A stretch of DNA of 64,000 nt from RYN-230 sp963720645 (GCA_963720645.1 CAVRFX010000012.1:92979-156978); one strand, 5' to 3'. Shown: positions 1-8,403, counted from the stretch's first letter. Notes: generated by a model not told the origin, from the sequence alone. Made by a program: numbers and translations.

Positions 1-1182
1 AACGGCGCCCAGATCCAGTCCCTGCTGACCGGCACGCACCACTGCCTGGTCGCGCAGGTCGCCTACGACCCGGCGCCGATCATCAATGCCAACGGCATCA
101 CCGCGAGCCCCGGCACGAGTGACAAGCTCGCCCAGCGCAACCTCCAGGTCACCGCCTCCGACAACCCCGGCTCGGCGGCGACTCACCTCATCCCGCAGAC
201 ATTCGACCTGCGCCCGACCGCGAACATCGGGCCCCCGGCGGGGGTGCTGGCCAGTTATCCCGACGAGCTCATGATCGACTGGGGCAACACCCCGGCCGGC
301 AGCACCGCCAGCATCTACTGGCCGCAGGTGCTGGCCGCCGACGTCATCGCCACGGCGTCCGCCCTGTACTCATCGCACCAGCTCACCGCGTCCGGCCCGC
401 ACACCATCCAGTGCCCGGTCACCGCCGGTGTCAGCTACGTGCCGATCCCGCAGGGCACCGGGCAGTCGCTGGCCGGGCTGCTCACCGTCGACCTGCCGCC
501 GACGGTGGTGGCGGGGCAGGAGTTCGATGTGGTGCTGCGCCGGGTCCGCAGCCGCCAGCCGATCCAGCTGCAGCTCGCGGCGGGGGAGCCGGATGAGGCC
601 GGGCCGCCGGCGGCACCGGCCCGGCGTGCCAGGTCACGCGGGCGCCGCACCGAGGGCCGCCTGGATACGCCCATCGCCAGGAAGCACCATGTCCCGCAGG
701 AGACGAACTGGCGCTACGTGACCGGCGCCTTCCAGGTGAAGATCCCGGTCGCGAAGGCGGCCGCCATCCTGCCGCAGGAGCGCGACACTCTGGCGATCTT
801 CAAGTGGCGGCTGCTGCAGACCTCACCGACCAGCCGCTGGTATCCGGTCCTGCAGCGGTATGTGGACCTCGTGGCGGCCCGGGTGGCCGGCCTCGGCGGC
901 GATCCGGGTGCGATCGCGCCGTCACCCGACGGCGCGCCGCAGCCCGCCCGCGAGAAGCCGGGCCGGACCACCACCGGCAGGGTGCTGGAGGTCCGCTACG
1001 ACTGCGCCGGCCACATCGACGCTTTTGTCCTCGGCGGCTGCTGCGAGCACGCGGAGTTCCGTGCCCCGGAACCCGGGCTCAGCCGGATCCTGCTGCAGGC
1101 TATGCGCCACCGGCTCCGCGTCACGGTCACGACCTGCCGGGGAGAACCGCACCACATCGAATCGGTGAGCGTATGCCCGTGA
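1..1182 (+). CDS. Conserved hypothetical protein, 5' end outside window
   Basis: The reading frame is open from the first base and ends at a TGA at 1180-1182, so at least 393 residues of a larger protein are present and the start is missing. I do not recognise a named family. The visible N-terminal part is rich in beta-type sequence (LLTGTHHCLVAQVAYDPAPI, then SDKLAQRNLQV). A Pro/Ala/Arg-rich linker lies at roughly codons 195-225, followed by a second globular region with NWRYVTGAFQVKIPV and a Cys-rich CGHIDAF...GGCCEH stretch near the C-terminus. No signal peptide or membrane segment is visible in the part present. A compact hairpin 43 bases after the stop may end its transcript. Function unknown. 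Confidence 0.7.
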   Translation, partial: NGAQIQSLLTGTHHCLVAQVAYDPAPIINANGITASPGTSDKLAQRNLQVTASDNPGSAATHLIPQTFDLRPTANIGPPAGVLASYPDELMIDWGNTPAGSTASIYWPQVLAADVIATASALYSSHQLTASGPHTIQCPVTAGVSYVPIPQGTGQSLAGLLTVDLPPTVVAGQEFDVVLRRVRSRQPIQLQLAAGEPDEAGPPAAPARRARSRGRRTEGRLDTPIARKHHVPQETNWRYVTGAFQVKIPVAKAAAILPQERDTLAIFKWRLLQTSPTSRWYPVLQRYVDLVAARVAGLGGDPGAIAPSPDGAPQPAREKPGRTTTGRVLEVRYDCAGHIDAFVLGGCCEHAEFRAPEPGLSRILLQAMRHRLRVTVTTCRGEPHHIESVSVCP

Positions 1183-1225
1183 CGGCCAGCACCGCCCGGC
1201 CAGGTCCCGGCTGATCGGTCACTGC

Positions 1226-1240
1226 CTCAGCTTCGCTGAG
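1226..1240 (+). terminator. Short hairpin after the first gene
   Basis: Perfect 6-bp arms CTCAGC/GCTGAG with a 3-nt loop, 43 bases after the stop of the hypothetical gene. There is no T-run, which is common for actinobacterial terminators. The stem is short, so this is tentative. Confidence 0.3.
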
Positions 1241-1445
1241 AAGAACACAGTCAGCCGGGACAGGGAAGACAGGCCAGCCGGGAGGCAGCGACCGCAGCAG
1301 GATTGGCGCTGCCACCGTCCAGTCGCTCCCGTGTAGCCGACGAGCTTGCGGATCGACCACCGGGTTTGCAGGCTTGCTCGGAGGATGCCTGGTGCGGGTG
1401 CGCCGCCCCCCGGGTGCCGGGCGGATGCAAGAAGGAGTGCCGGCC

Positions 1446-1961
1446 ATGATCCTCCCGAAGGTCCGGGACCCTCGCTTCGTGACGATCCGCCGCGGCGGGA
1501 TCCTCACTGATCCGGATCATCATCTCCTCGCCCTCTGGGCGGCATCGTGTGCGGAGCACGTCCTTGACCTCTTCGAGTCGGCTCAGCCCGGGGACCCGCG
1601 GCCGCGTCAGGCGATCGAGCATGCCCGTGCCTGGGTGCGTGGCGAGGTCCGGATGACCCAGGCCCGCGCGGCGGGCGGCCATGCCATGGGCGCGGCCAGA
1701 GATCTGCGCGGGGCAGCACGGCATGCCGCATACGCTGCTGGCCAGGCCGGGGCCGTCGCACACGTCGCCGCGCACGAGCTCGGTGCGGCCGCCTATGCGA
1801 TCAAGGCCGCACGTGCTGCTGCGCCGGACGGCGAGGGCGAGGCCGCCGGGCGGCTCGAGTGCCGGTGGCAGCGTGACCAGCTCCCGGAGGCGATCCGCGA
1901 GCTCGTCCTGGACGACCAGCGGCTGCGGAACGACATCTGCTGGTCGGTGTTTGCCTGCTGA
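1446..1961 (+). CDS. Imm5-like putative immunity protein
   Basis: A 171-residue protein with the signature of the Imm-5-like 'putative immunity protein' family found in polymorphic toxin systems. The markers are the N-terminal LPKVRDPRFVTIRRGG, HARAWVRGEVRMTQARAAGG, then an Ala/His-rich helical core (DLRGAARHAAYAAGQAGAVA, HVAAHELGAAAYAIKAA). The ATG at 1446 was chosen because AAGGAG sits 8-13 bases upstream and homologous proteins begin just before LPKVRDP. An in-frame start 72 bases upstream would add an Arg/Pro-rich tail without a ribosome site. The protein is soluble, with no signal peptide. No toxin gene is adjacent, so it is an orphan here. The family assignment is from remembered sequence pattern. 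A role in neutralising a toxin is inference. Confidence 0.75.
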   Translation: MILPKVRDPRFVTIRRGGILTDPDHHLLALWAASCAEHVLDLFESAQPGDPRPRQAIEHARAWVRGEVRMTQARAAGGHAMGAARDLRGAARHAAYAAGQAGAVAHVAAHELGAAAYAIKAARAAAPDGEGEAAGRLECRWQRDQLPEAIRELVLDDQRLRNDICWSVFAC

Positions 1962-2043
1962 GCGCGCGCCGGGGGCGCCAGCACCGCCCGCAAGTGAGGC
2001 AGGCTCGGCTTGTGCGACCAGGAGGCTGGCTCGCCCTTTCGGG

Positions 2044-2556
2044 ATCCCCGCCCTGTTCATCGTCTCGACCAAGGCCACGCCTGGCTGCCAGATCCTGTAC
2101 GACTTCAGCAACGGGGACGGCCAGGAGCCGGTCAACCCGATGAAGACCCACACCGGGATCTACATCGGCGCAGGCCAGACCATCGAGGGCAACACCGGGA
2201 TGCCCGAGGGCGTCTACCAGAAGAATGTCGCGCTCGGGGCCACCGACATCTGGGGGGCGATTAACTGGCCGAAGTACTGGGACGCGCACCCCGAGCCGTT
2301 CTCGATGTCGGTGAGCCGGTTTCCCAGGTACCCGGTCCTGCAGCAGCACAGCAGCGAGGACGACCGGGTCATGGGACTGCAGCGCGCCCTGAACTCCGTG
2401 CTCGGCATCAAGCTGGATGTGGACGGGGAGTTCGGCCCGGAAACCGCCGACGCCTGCCGCCAGTTCCAGCGGGCCAGCCGCATCCCGGTCACCGGGATCG
2501 CCGACCGGGCCACCTGGGCCAGCCTGGACATCGCCCTGGACAAGCTGAGGAAGTGA
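2044..2556 (+). pseudogene. Remnant of phage-type peptidoglycan hydrolase with C-terminal binding domain
   Basis: The C-terminal half of an endolysin-like protein. A piece of the amidase/CHAP-type fold remains (FSNGDG...THTGIYIGAGQTIEGNTG...GATDIWGAINWPKYW), followed by a peptidoglycan-binding domain (VMGLQRALNSVLGIKLDVDG...FGPETADACRQFQ, then VTGIADRATWASL). The N-terminal catalytic part with its Cys is absent. Upstream, the same frame only runs through the immunity gene in a wrong frame, and no start with a ribosome site precedes the conserved part. An ATG at 2140 could begin a short product but would omit more of the fold. The gene is probably the stump of a lost phage or lysin gene. The upstream boundary is approximate. 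Confidence 0.6.
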
Positions 2557-2651
2557 CGCCGGGAAATGGCGTGCGCGGTGCCATGGCCGGGCGGTCTGCC
2601 GCCCGGCCATGGCCCTGCTTCGTCCGGGCCGACCGCCCCCGTGAAGCGCCG

Positions 2652-2665
2652 ATAATGAGCATTAT
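2652..2665. promoter_or_regulatory. AT-rich perfect palindrome in the gap before the first response regulator
   Basis: ATAATG-AG-CATTAT is a perfect inverted repeat (6-bp arms, 2-nt spacer) inside a short AT-rich island of a very GC-rich window. It lies 96 bases after the lysin remnant and about 150 bases beyond the 3' end of the response regulator on the other strand. The rest of 2557-2811 shows no gene I can support. It resembles operators of metal-responsive regulators only loosely. Confidence 0.35.
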
Positions 2666-2811
2666 GTTAAGTAGAGGGTGGAGCGGGGCTCGCCTGCCCC
2701 TCGCCGGGTGCCTCATCGCATCTTCGAGCGCAACGGGCATGTGCGTCGCGTTCTGTCCCGTATCCCGCCGCGGAATCACGGGCGGCGGCCGCAGCCGCGG
2801 GAGCCGCGCGG

Positions 2812-3483
2812 TCAGCCGATGTCGTGGCGGTGCGCGTAGCCGATCGCGGCGGCGCGGTCCCGCGACCCGGTCTTGGCGAAGATCCGGCTGATGTGGGTCT
2901 TGACCGTGTGGTTGCTCAGGAACAGCTGCGCGGCGATCTCCGGGTTGGTCATCCCGTGGGCGATCATGCCCAGGATCTCCGCCTCGCGCTGCGTCAGGCC
3001 GTCGGGGGGCGGCGCGCTCCGGGCGGGCTCGGGCTTCGGGGGGGCTTCCGTGGCGGCGAGCAGCGTCGCGTGCACGCGGGGGTCGAAGACCGTCAGCCCG
3101 CCTACCGCCGCGCGCAGCGCCCGGGCGATTTCGGTGTAGTCGGCGTCCTTGGTGAGGTAGCTGCGCGCGCCGGCCCGGAGCGCGTCCAGGACCGAGCTGT
3201 CGTCCGCGTATGTGGTGAGCACGACGATCGCGACCTGGGGGTGCTCGGCGGTCAGCCGGCGGATGGCGCCGATGCCGTCCAGGACGGGCATGTGCAGGTC
3301 GAGCAGGATCGCGTCGGGGTGGTGCTCGGCCACGAGGTCCAGGGCCTGCTCCCCGTCCGCGGCGGCGCCGACCACCTCGATGTCGGGCACCGCGTCGAGC
3401 AGCAGGACGAGGCCCTGGCGCACGCTGGCCTGATCGTCGGCGATGACGAGACGCAGCGGCGCCCCCGCCGGTGGGGTGGTCAT
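2812..3483 (-). CDS. NarL/FixJ-family response regulator
   Basis: A 223-residue two-component response regulator. The receiver domain (about residues 10-130) has the acidic pair D16-D17, phosphoacceptor D62 in DAILLDLHMPVLDG, a Thr-rich switch (VVLTTYADD) and the Lys of SYLTKDA. The C-terminal LuxR-type helix-turn-helix (about 160-220) reads LTQREAEILGMIAHGMTNPEIA and LFLSNHTVKTHISRIFAK. The ATG at 3483 overlaps the TGA of the upstream kinase gene (ATGA), so the pair is translationally coupled and co-transcribed. This start was preferred over an in-frame ATG further upstream because that one would lie inside the kinase coding region. It should bind DNA as a dimer when phosphorylated by the partner kinase. 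The target genes are unknown, but the divergent membrane protein gene and its own operon are obvious candidates. Confidence 0.9.
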   Translation of the reverse strand: MTTPPAGAPLRLVIADDQASVRQGLVLLLDAVPDIEVVGAAADGEQALDLVAEHHPDAILLDLHMPVLDGIGAIRRLTAEHPQVAIVVLTTYADDSSVLDALRAGARSYLTKDADYTEIARALRAAVGGLTVFDPRVHATLLAATEAPPKPEPARSAPPPDGLTQREAEILGMIAHGMTNPEIAAQLFLSNHTVKTHISRIFAKTGSRDRAAAIGYAHRHDIG

Positions 3484-4658
3484 GAAGCCATGGTCCCAGG
3501 CTGGCGGCGCGGTAGTTCGGCGGTCACGATCCACTGGCCGTCGCGGCGACCCGCCTCGAGGGTTCCGTTCAGCAGCCGGAGCCGTTCGTGCATGCCGGTC
3601 AGCCCGTAGCCGCCGTTGACGGTGCTCACGTCCGCCGGCTGGCGGGTGTCCGCGCCCGGGGGCATGTCGTTGCGGACGGTGAGACGGACATCGGCGTCGC
3701 CGTAGTCGAGACGGACCGCCACGGGCTGCCCCGCGGCGTGCTTGGCCGCGTTGACCAGGGCCTCCTGGGTGATGCGTAGCAGCGCGAGCGTGGCGTCTGG
3801 GGGCAGGTCCGCGGGGACGCCACCGGTGTCGTAGCTGACGGGGACGTGATACCGCTGCTCGTGGGTGTCGGTGACCAGGACGAGTTCCTCATCGAGCGGC
3901 AGGGTGTCGGTGCGCAGGGCCTGAACCGCGCGGCGGGTCTCCACCAGGCCCTCGGCGGCCATCTGCTGGGCCGCGGCCAGCAGATCACTGGCCTGGTCGG
4001 CGTCCTTGTGCAGCACCGACCGCGCCGCCTGGATCTGGATCCCGAGCGCGCCGAGCGAGTGGGCGAGCACGTCGTGGATCTCCCGGGCGATGCGGGCGCG
4101 CTCGTCGAGGAGGTCGGCCCGGCGCTGCTCGGCCTGCAGTTGCTCGCGCTGGACCAGCAGCGCCGCCGTCTGCTCCGCCTGGACCCGGTACGTGCCCCAG
4201 TTGTGCCCGATCACCAGGCCGGTGAGCACGATCGCCGGGAGCCCGAGCAGCGTGCCGTAGCTCTGGCCGAAAGCCAGCCCGCTGACCTCAATCGCGAGTA
4301 TGCCCGCCGCGGTCACGGCCACCGCTGCCGAGAGGTCGCTGTTAACGCCCGCGGCCATCGCCGCCACGAACGCGAAGACCACCATGGCCGAACCGCCGCC
4401 GCCAGCGCCGGCCGCGACCCCCGAGGCGCCGGCGATCACCCCGCGGAGCACGGGCAGCGCCCAGGCGGGATATCGCGCCGCGGCGGCGGGAGACGCCTCC
4501 AGCACGGTCCAGGCCAGCAGGGCCAGGCCAAGCACGGCGTAGCACGCGATCTGAACAGGCAAGGCGTACGGCGCGCTCGGCGGAGCGATGAGGAACGCCA
4601 GCAGGCCGAGCCATACGAAGCCGAGGGCGCGGGCCAGCGCGTTGACCGTGCGCAGCAT
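3480..4658 (-). CDS. DesK/NarX-type sensor histidine kinase
   Basis: A 392-residue membrane kinase. About five to six hydrophobic segments fill the first 155 residues (for example GFVWLGLLAFLIAPPS, GTLLGLPAIVLTGLVIG), with little extracytoplasmic sequence. A short coiled coil (QREQLQAEQRRADLLDERAR) follows, then the HisKA_3 dimerisation helix with the phosphorylated His in ARIAREIHDVLAHSLGAL. The HATPase_c domain shows ITQEALVNAAKHA (N box) and GGYGLTGMHERL (G box). The start is the ATG at 4656-4658, giving the usual short N-terminus. The stop overlaps the start of the response regulator by ATGA. Kinases of this intramembrane type usually sense membrane or cell-envelope state; the stimulus here cannot be read from the sequence. 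Confidence 0.9.
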   Translation of the reverse strand: MLRTVNALARALGFVWLGLLAFLIAPPSAPYALPVQIACYAVLGLALLAWTVLEASPAAAARYPAWALPVLRGVIAGASGVAAGAGGGGSAMVVFAFVAAMAAGVNSDLSAAVAVTAAGILAIEVSGLAFGQSYGTLLGLPAIVLTGLVIGHNWGTYRVQAEQTAALLVQREQLQAEQRRADLLDERARIAREIHDVLAHSLGALGIQIQAARSVLHKDADQASDLLAAAQQMAAEGLVETRRAVQALRTDTLPLDEELVLVTDTHEQRYHVPVSYDTGGVPADLPPDATLALLRITQEALVNAAKHAAGQPVAVRLDYGDADVRLTVRNDMPPGADTRQPADVSTVNGGYGLTGMHERLRLLNGTLEAGRRDGQWIVTAELPRRQPGTMAS

Positions 4659-4687
4659 GCCTCCAGTATCGGCCGGGGCGCGGTAGC

Positions 4688-4755
4688 GGCGGGTCAGCCC
4701 GGCGGGCTGACCCGCCGGGGCGCGGCCTGGTACCGCCCGGTACCAGGCCGCGCCC
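4688..4755. promoter_or_regulatory. Two adjacent perfect inverted repeats in a divergent promoter region
   Basis: First repeat: 12-bp arms 4688-4699 and 4705-4716 (GGCGGGTCAGCC and its complement, 5-nt loop). Second repeat: 17-bp perfect arms 4718-4734 and 4739-4755 containing the GGTACC site (4-nt loop). Both sit between the kinase start (4658) and the divergent membrane protein start (4855). A terminator is not expected between divergent genes. Operator sites for the adjacent NarL-type regulator, or 5'-leader hairpins, are more likely. Confidence 0.55.
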
Positions 4756-4854
4756 TTCATTCTCATGCCGGGGACCAGCCCGTGCTCTGACGCGCTCACC
4801 AGCGCAATTGGCGAATGTGGGGTCGTTAACGAAACCCACTCGAAGGAGCGTGAG

Positions 4855-5418
4855 ATGCTTTCCGAACTGACCGAAGCAATGATCGTCAACGGCGTCGTGC
4901 TCGCCACCGTGCTGGCCACCGACCTCGGCCCCGCACGCAAGATCAGCAAGATACGGCTGCTGCGTCCCGTGATCGCCGCCGCGTTGATCATCCCGTTCTT
5001 CGTCAACTGGCCGGCCACCCACGGGATGGCCCTGGCGGTGGAGATCGCGGGTGTCGCCGCTGGCCTGCTGGGCGGGCTGGCCGCCAGCGCCCTGATGGGC
5101 GTCTACCGGAGCCCGACGACCGGCAAGCCGGTCAGCCGGGCCGGGCTGCCGTACGCGATCTTCTGGACCGCCATCATCGGCGCCCGCGCGGCCTTCTCCT
5201 ACGGCTCCGTGCACTGGTTCACCGCCCCGCTGGTGAGCTGGGGCATCGCACACCAGGTCAGCGTTGCGGCCCTCACCGACGGGCTGATTTTCATGGCCAT
5301 CGCCATGATCCTGGTGCGCACGGTCGCCCTCGGCGTGCGCGCGTCCCAGCTGCCGGCCCGAGCCCTCGAGCCGCGCAGCGCCGAGGCCCCCGCCCGGACC
5401 GGCCAGCCCGGGGCCTGA
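4855..5418 (+). CDS. Integral membrane protein of unknown function
   Basis: A 187-residue protein with about four membrane segments: an N-terminal anchor (MIVNGVVLATVLATDLG), PVIAAALIIPFFVNW, a Gly/Ala-rich segment (VEIAGVAAGLLGGLAASALM) and a C-terminal pair ending LIFMAIAMILVRTVALG. The ATG at 4855 follows GAAGGAG by 6 bases. An in-frame start at 4765 would lie beyond the ribosome site and partly in the inverted repeats. The tail (PARALEPRSAEAPARTGQPGA) is low complexity. The gene faces away from the adjacent kinase/regulator operon, so it may be that system's target or its sensing partner. I do not recognise a named family with confidence. Confidence 0.75.
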   Translation: MLSELTEAMIVNGVVLATVLATDLGPARKISKIRLLRPVIAAALIIPFFVNWPATHGMALAVEIAGVAAGLLGGLAASALMGVYRSPTTGKPVSRAGLPYAIFWTAIIGARAAFSYGSVHWFTAPLVSWGIAHQVSVAALTDGLIFMAIAMILVRTVALGVRASQLPARALEPRSAEAPARTGQPGA

Positions 5419-5478
5419 CGCCCGGAGCGGCCAGCCTGGGGCCCGGACGGCACCGACGCCACCCGGGCCCCGGGCGTC
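5417..5478 (+). terminator. GC-rich hairpin after the membrane protein gene
   Basis: GACGCCCGG at 5417-5425 pairs with CCGGGCGTC at 5470-5478, with further GC-rich self-complementarity between them. It starts at the stop codon of the membrane protein gene and is a plausible factor-independent or bidirectional stop signal. Confidence 0.35.
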
Positions 5479-5712
5479 TGCATGTCATCCCGGCGCCGGC
5501 ACTGGCGAACCGAACAGTCTGGCCATTCCGATTCCGGATTGTTCAGGGATTCGGCGGGGGGGCTCATGCTCCCGCTGTTCTCGACGATGATCATGGAAGC
5601 GGTGCACGGGCCTGAGCTGGACTCCCCCGCCAGCCAGGCATCCGCCGATCACCCGCAGTGCTGTGGCCGCTACTATCCGGTGACCTACTCCCCCGCGACC
5701 CCCGCGTCTGGC

Positions 5713-5750
<38 letters not shown>

Positions 5751-5908
5751 TGGTGACACTGCCGGGGATCACGCGCGGCATCTGCTCGCTAACCAGCCCA
5801 GCGGCTGGCCGGCGCCGAGGCGGGCCGTCACACCCCGTTTCCGCGCTTGTTGCTGTTATCCCCCGGGAGGCCCTCCGCTGGCCTGGGCGAGCAGGCAGGC
5901 CGCGAGGT

Positions 5909-5995
5909 CTTCCCAGCCACCTCCAGGGCAAGCTGGGCGCGGCCAACCGCACCGAGGCTGTCACCAGGGCGCGCGAGCTCGGCCCGATCCCCTAG
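5909..5995 (+). pseudogene. 3' stump of a LuxR-family regulator
   Basis: The last 28 codons before a TAG read LPSHLQGKLGAANRTEAVTR then ARELGPIP. This matches the final helix of LuxR-type helix-turn-helix domains of MalT/LAL regulators (typically ...KLGVANRTEAVARARELGLL). Nothing upstream in the same frame resembles the rest of the domain, so only the extreme 3' end survives. Confidence 0.55.
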
Positions 5996-6208
5996 CTCCG
6001 CATCGCGGCCCATCCCGCGCGGTCCGTCACCACACACGCCCCGGGTGGACCGGATCCGAAGTCTGCCAGGACCAGTCCGACCAGGCTGTAACGCGATTGG
6101 CCCGGGCGAGCGACCGCTGGATCGATTCGCCGCGTCCCCTCCTACCAGGGGACCTGACCGCTGGCACTGAAATAGCCGCCAGTCGGGCCGCCGGGTCCCG
6201 CCTGGGCC

Positions 6209-6487
6209 ATGCGGACGATGATCTCCCGGCACGACGTGCAGGCCCGCGAGGGCATGCCGACCCGTATCCGCCATCCGCAGGTCGGGGACCTCACGCTCAG
6301 CCGGGAGAAGCTCAGCGTCGGCGGCGCGCCGGGCCAGGTGCTCGTCATCTACCACGCCGAGCCCGGCACCACCCATGCGGACAAGCTGGCCCTGCTGGCC
6401 TCGCTGGCCAGCCCGGCCGCACCCGCCCCGGTCCCGCACCGCGGCGGCCCGGACGCGGCCGCACGCCCGCGCGGGCCTGCGGCCTGA
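6209..6487 (+). pseudogene. 3' remnant of an XRE regulator with MmyB-type ligand-binding domain
   Basis: A 92-codon open frame whose core, IRHPQVGDLTLSREKLSVGG then GQVLVIYHAEPGTTHADKLA, is the C-terminal end of the MmyB-like domain found after an N-terminal helix-turn-helix in many actinobacterial XRE regulators. The helix-turn-helix and most of the ligand-binding domain are missing. Full-length proteins are about 270-290 residues. The Pro/Ala-rich end (APAPVPHRGG...) is typical of family tails. It is a truncated remnant. A short in-frame product from the ATG is possible but would lack DNA binding. Confidence 0.6.
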
Positions 6488-6520
6488 CCGCCGGGGCCTG
6501 GCCACCGGACCCCGGACCGT

Positions 6521-7024
6521 TCATGGCCGCCGCCCGCCGCCGCGGGCGGCGCGCCGGGCCACCGCCTCCACCGCGTCCACGACGTCGGCCAGCGGCTGAT
6601 CGGTGCGGATCTCGGTGGTCGCGGTCGCGCGGAGCCGGGGCTCCACCGTGCGGAGGTCGTGCAGGATGCGCTCACGCTCGGCGGGATCCTTGCCGAAAGG
6701 GTTGGTGACCCGTGTCGCGAGCCGGTCCAGCAGCATCCCGGCCGGCAGGCTCAGCAGGACGACCGCATCGAACCGGTCGTAGAACTTGCCCTGGTTCGAC
6801 ACGCAGCCGGAGACGAACAGGCTGCCCGCGTCATCCTCCGCCAGCAGGGCGGACATCCGGTCCTCGCGCCACAACTGCTCGACGCGGGAGCCGTCCGCGG
6901 AAACGGCCTCGGCAGACCAGCCGCCGTAGTCGGTGTCGATGACGCGATGACCGCGCCGGCCGAGCCTGTCCAGCACGGTGGACTTGCCCGTCCCTGACAT
7001 GCCCGTGATGAGCACCCTGATCAC
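6521..7024 (-). CDS. Small P-loop kinase/AAA-type nucleotide-binding protein
   Basis: A 167-residue single-domain P-loop protein. It starts at GTG 7024 directly before the first beta strand (VIRVLITGMSGTGKST, Walker A GMSGTGKS). Other features are RRGHRVIDTDYGGW (acidic residue after strand 2, as in shikimate- or adenylate-kinase-like folds), LFVSGCVSNQGKFYDRFDAV and a lid-like NPFGKDPAERERI. The family is widespread in actinobacteria as 'AAA family ATPase' of unknown substrate, and phosphotransfer to a small molecule is likely. The open frame continues upstream into the sigma factor remnant, but that part does not belong to this gene. Confidence 0.75.
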   Translation of the reverse strand: MIRVLITGMSGTGKSTVLDRLGRRGHRVIDTDYGGWSAEAVSADGSRVEQLWREDRMSALLAEDDAGSLFVSGCVSNQGKFYDRFDAVVLLSLPAGMLLDRLATRVTNPFGKDPAERERILHDLRTVEPRLRATATTEIRTDQPLADVVDAVEAVARRAARGGGRRP

Positions 7025-7091
7025 AGCGTGCCACCCTACGCGGGCCGGCCCGCGGGCTCGCGGCGGCTGTGACGCCGGCCCGGGCAGGCCG

Positions 7092-7382
7092 TCAGGTGTC
7101 CTGGCCCAGGACGGCCAGGTCCAGCTGCTCACCGGCCTGCCGAGCGGCTCTTCGCGCCGCGATCTGCGGGTGCGCAGCATGTCGAGGCAGACCCGGGCCA
7201 CGACTGTGCGGAGCCAGGCCTCCAGGCTGGCGACCCCGCTGACGTCGGTGCGGCTGAGCCGCAGCCAGGTTTCCTGGACGGCGTCGTCCGCCTCACTCAG
7301 CGAGCCCAGCATCCGGTACGCGACCGCGCGGAGCTGCCCCCGATACCTCGAACTGCCTGGCCAGGCTCTCCTGCTCGTTCAT
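7092..7382 (-). pseudogene. ECF sigma factor (SigJ-like) with large internal deletion
   Basis: It begins with a good ribosome site (GGAAAGG) and ATG at 7382 (MNEQESLARQFE). One frameshift near 7345 follows, then region 2 reads VAYRMLGSLSEADDAVQETW, VASLEAWLRTVVARVCLDML and RTRRSRREEPLG. The sequence then jumps, in another frame, to EQLDLAVLGQDT and a TGA at 7092-7094. That ending matches the extreme C-terminus of SigJ-type sigma factors carrying a SnoaL-like domain (...LDLAVL). Region 4 and most of the SnoaL domain, about 200 residues, are gone. This is a clear internal deletion, so the gene is dead. Confidence 0.7.
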
Positions 7383-7413
7383 CGGTCACCTTTCCCCGCC
7401 GCGGTCCGTCTGC

Positions 7414-8343
7414 GTGGTGGCACCGGCAGGCTTCCCGGGCGTCCCGGGCATCTGGAGCGCGGCCCAGGTCACCGCGTGGCGCCGGGTCACCGGCGTCGTG
7501 CACGCCCTGGGCGGCCGGATCGTGCTGCAACTCTGGCACGCGGGCGCCCAGTCCCACCCCGATCATCACGGCGGCGCGCGGCCCGCCGGGCCCTCGGCGG
7601 TCAACCCGGGCGAGATCTCCCCCACCCCCGCCGGGCGCAAGCCCACCGTCACTCCCCGGGAAATGACGCCCGCCGACATCGACGCTGCGATATCAGATTA
7701 CGGTTCGGCCGCCGCGCAGGCCCGCGCCGCCGGATTCGACGGCGTGGAGATCGCCGCCAACGGCACGTACCTGATCCCCCAGTTCCTCAACCGGCGGCTG
7801 AACCGCCGGACCGACGGGTACGGCCTGCGGCGCCACCGCTTGCTGCTGGACATTGCCGGGGCGGTGGCCGCCGCAGGATCGGCGGCGGGTCGGCGTCCGG
7901 TTGTCGCCGTACTGGGGCGTCGCTGACCGCTCTTCCGCCAGCCCTCCGGACAGCGGGTACCCGTACGCCGCGGACGAGCGGACTCTCGCCGATTACGACG
8001 CGCTCGCAGCCGGGCTGAGCGAGCTCCAGGTGGCCTACCTCCACGTGCGCGGCCGCGCCCCGGCGGCCCCGGGCGCGGTCCCCGACGTGGACGCGATCGC
8101 CCGCTACCGCAAGCTGTTCGAGGGCCGCTGATCGCCAACCACGGGTTCGGCTGGGCCACCGGCAACGCGATCGTGGAGGCGGGCATCGCCGACGCCGTGT
8201 CCTTCGGCCGGTTGTTCATCGCCAATCCCGATCTCGTCAGCCGGTTTGCGCTGGGTCACCGGCTGGCCGCCAGTGACCGGGGCACCCACTACCGCGGCGG
8301 GGCCCGCGGCTACACGGACTACCCGATCTGGCAGGCGCCCTAG
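7414..8343 (+). pseudogene. Truncated, frameshifted old yellow enzyme-family oxidoreductase
   Basis: A remnant of an FMN-dependent ene-reductase (NemA/OYE family). Visible pieces in order: WSAAQVTAWRRVTGVVHALG, GRIVLQLWHAGAQSHPDHHG, PADIDAAISDYGSAAAQARA, FDGVEIAANGTYLIPQFLN, a frame change near 7880 to VGVRLSPYWGVADR and LADYDALAAGLSELQVAYLH, and a second change at about 8127 to LIANHGFGWATGNAIVEAG, DAVSFGRLFIANPDLVSRF, ending YTDYPIWQAP and TAG at 8341-8343. About 70 N-terminal residues including the first FMN contacts are missing, and no start with a ribosome site is present. The catalytic His region is altered to EIAANG (usually HGANG or HGAHG). Truncation plus frameshifts makes a pseudogene likely. 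Confidence 0.75.
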
Positions 8344-8403
8344 ATGGTCAGCTGAAGGACCGGCTGCATACGAGGGCGGGCCGCGGCGCTGACGGCCCCC
8401 CTT

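Noticed and set aside
2553..2891. A plus-strand frame with a lipobox-like LAGC before the first response regulator
   Set aside because: Its second half is antisense to the response regulator, composition turns Arg/Ser-rich, and no ribosome site precedes it.
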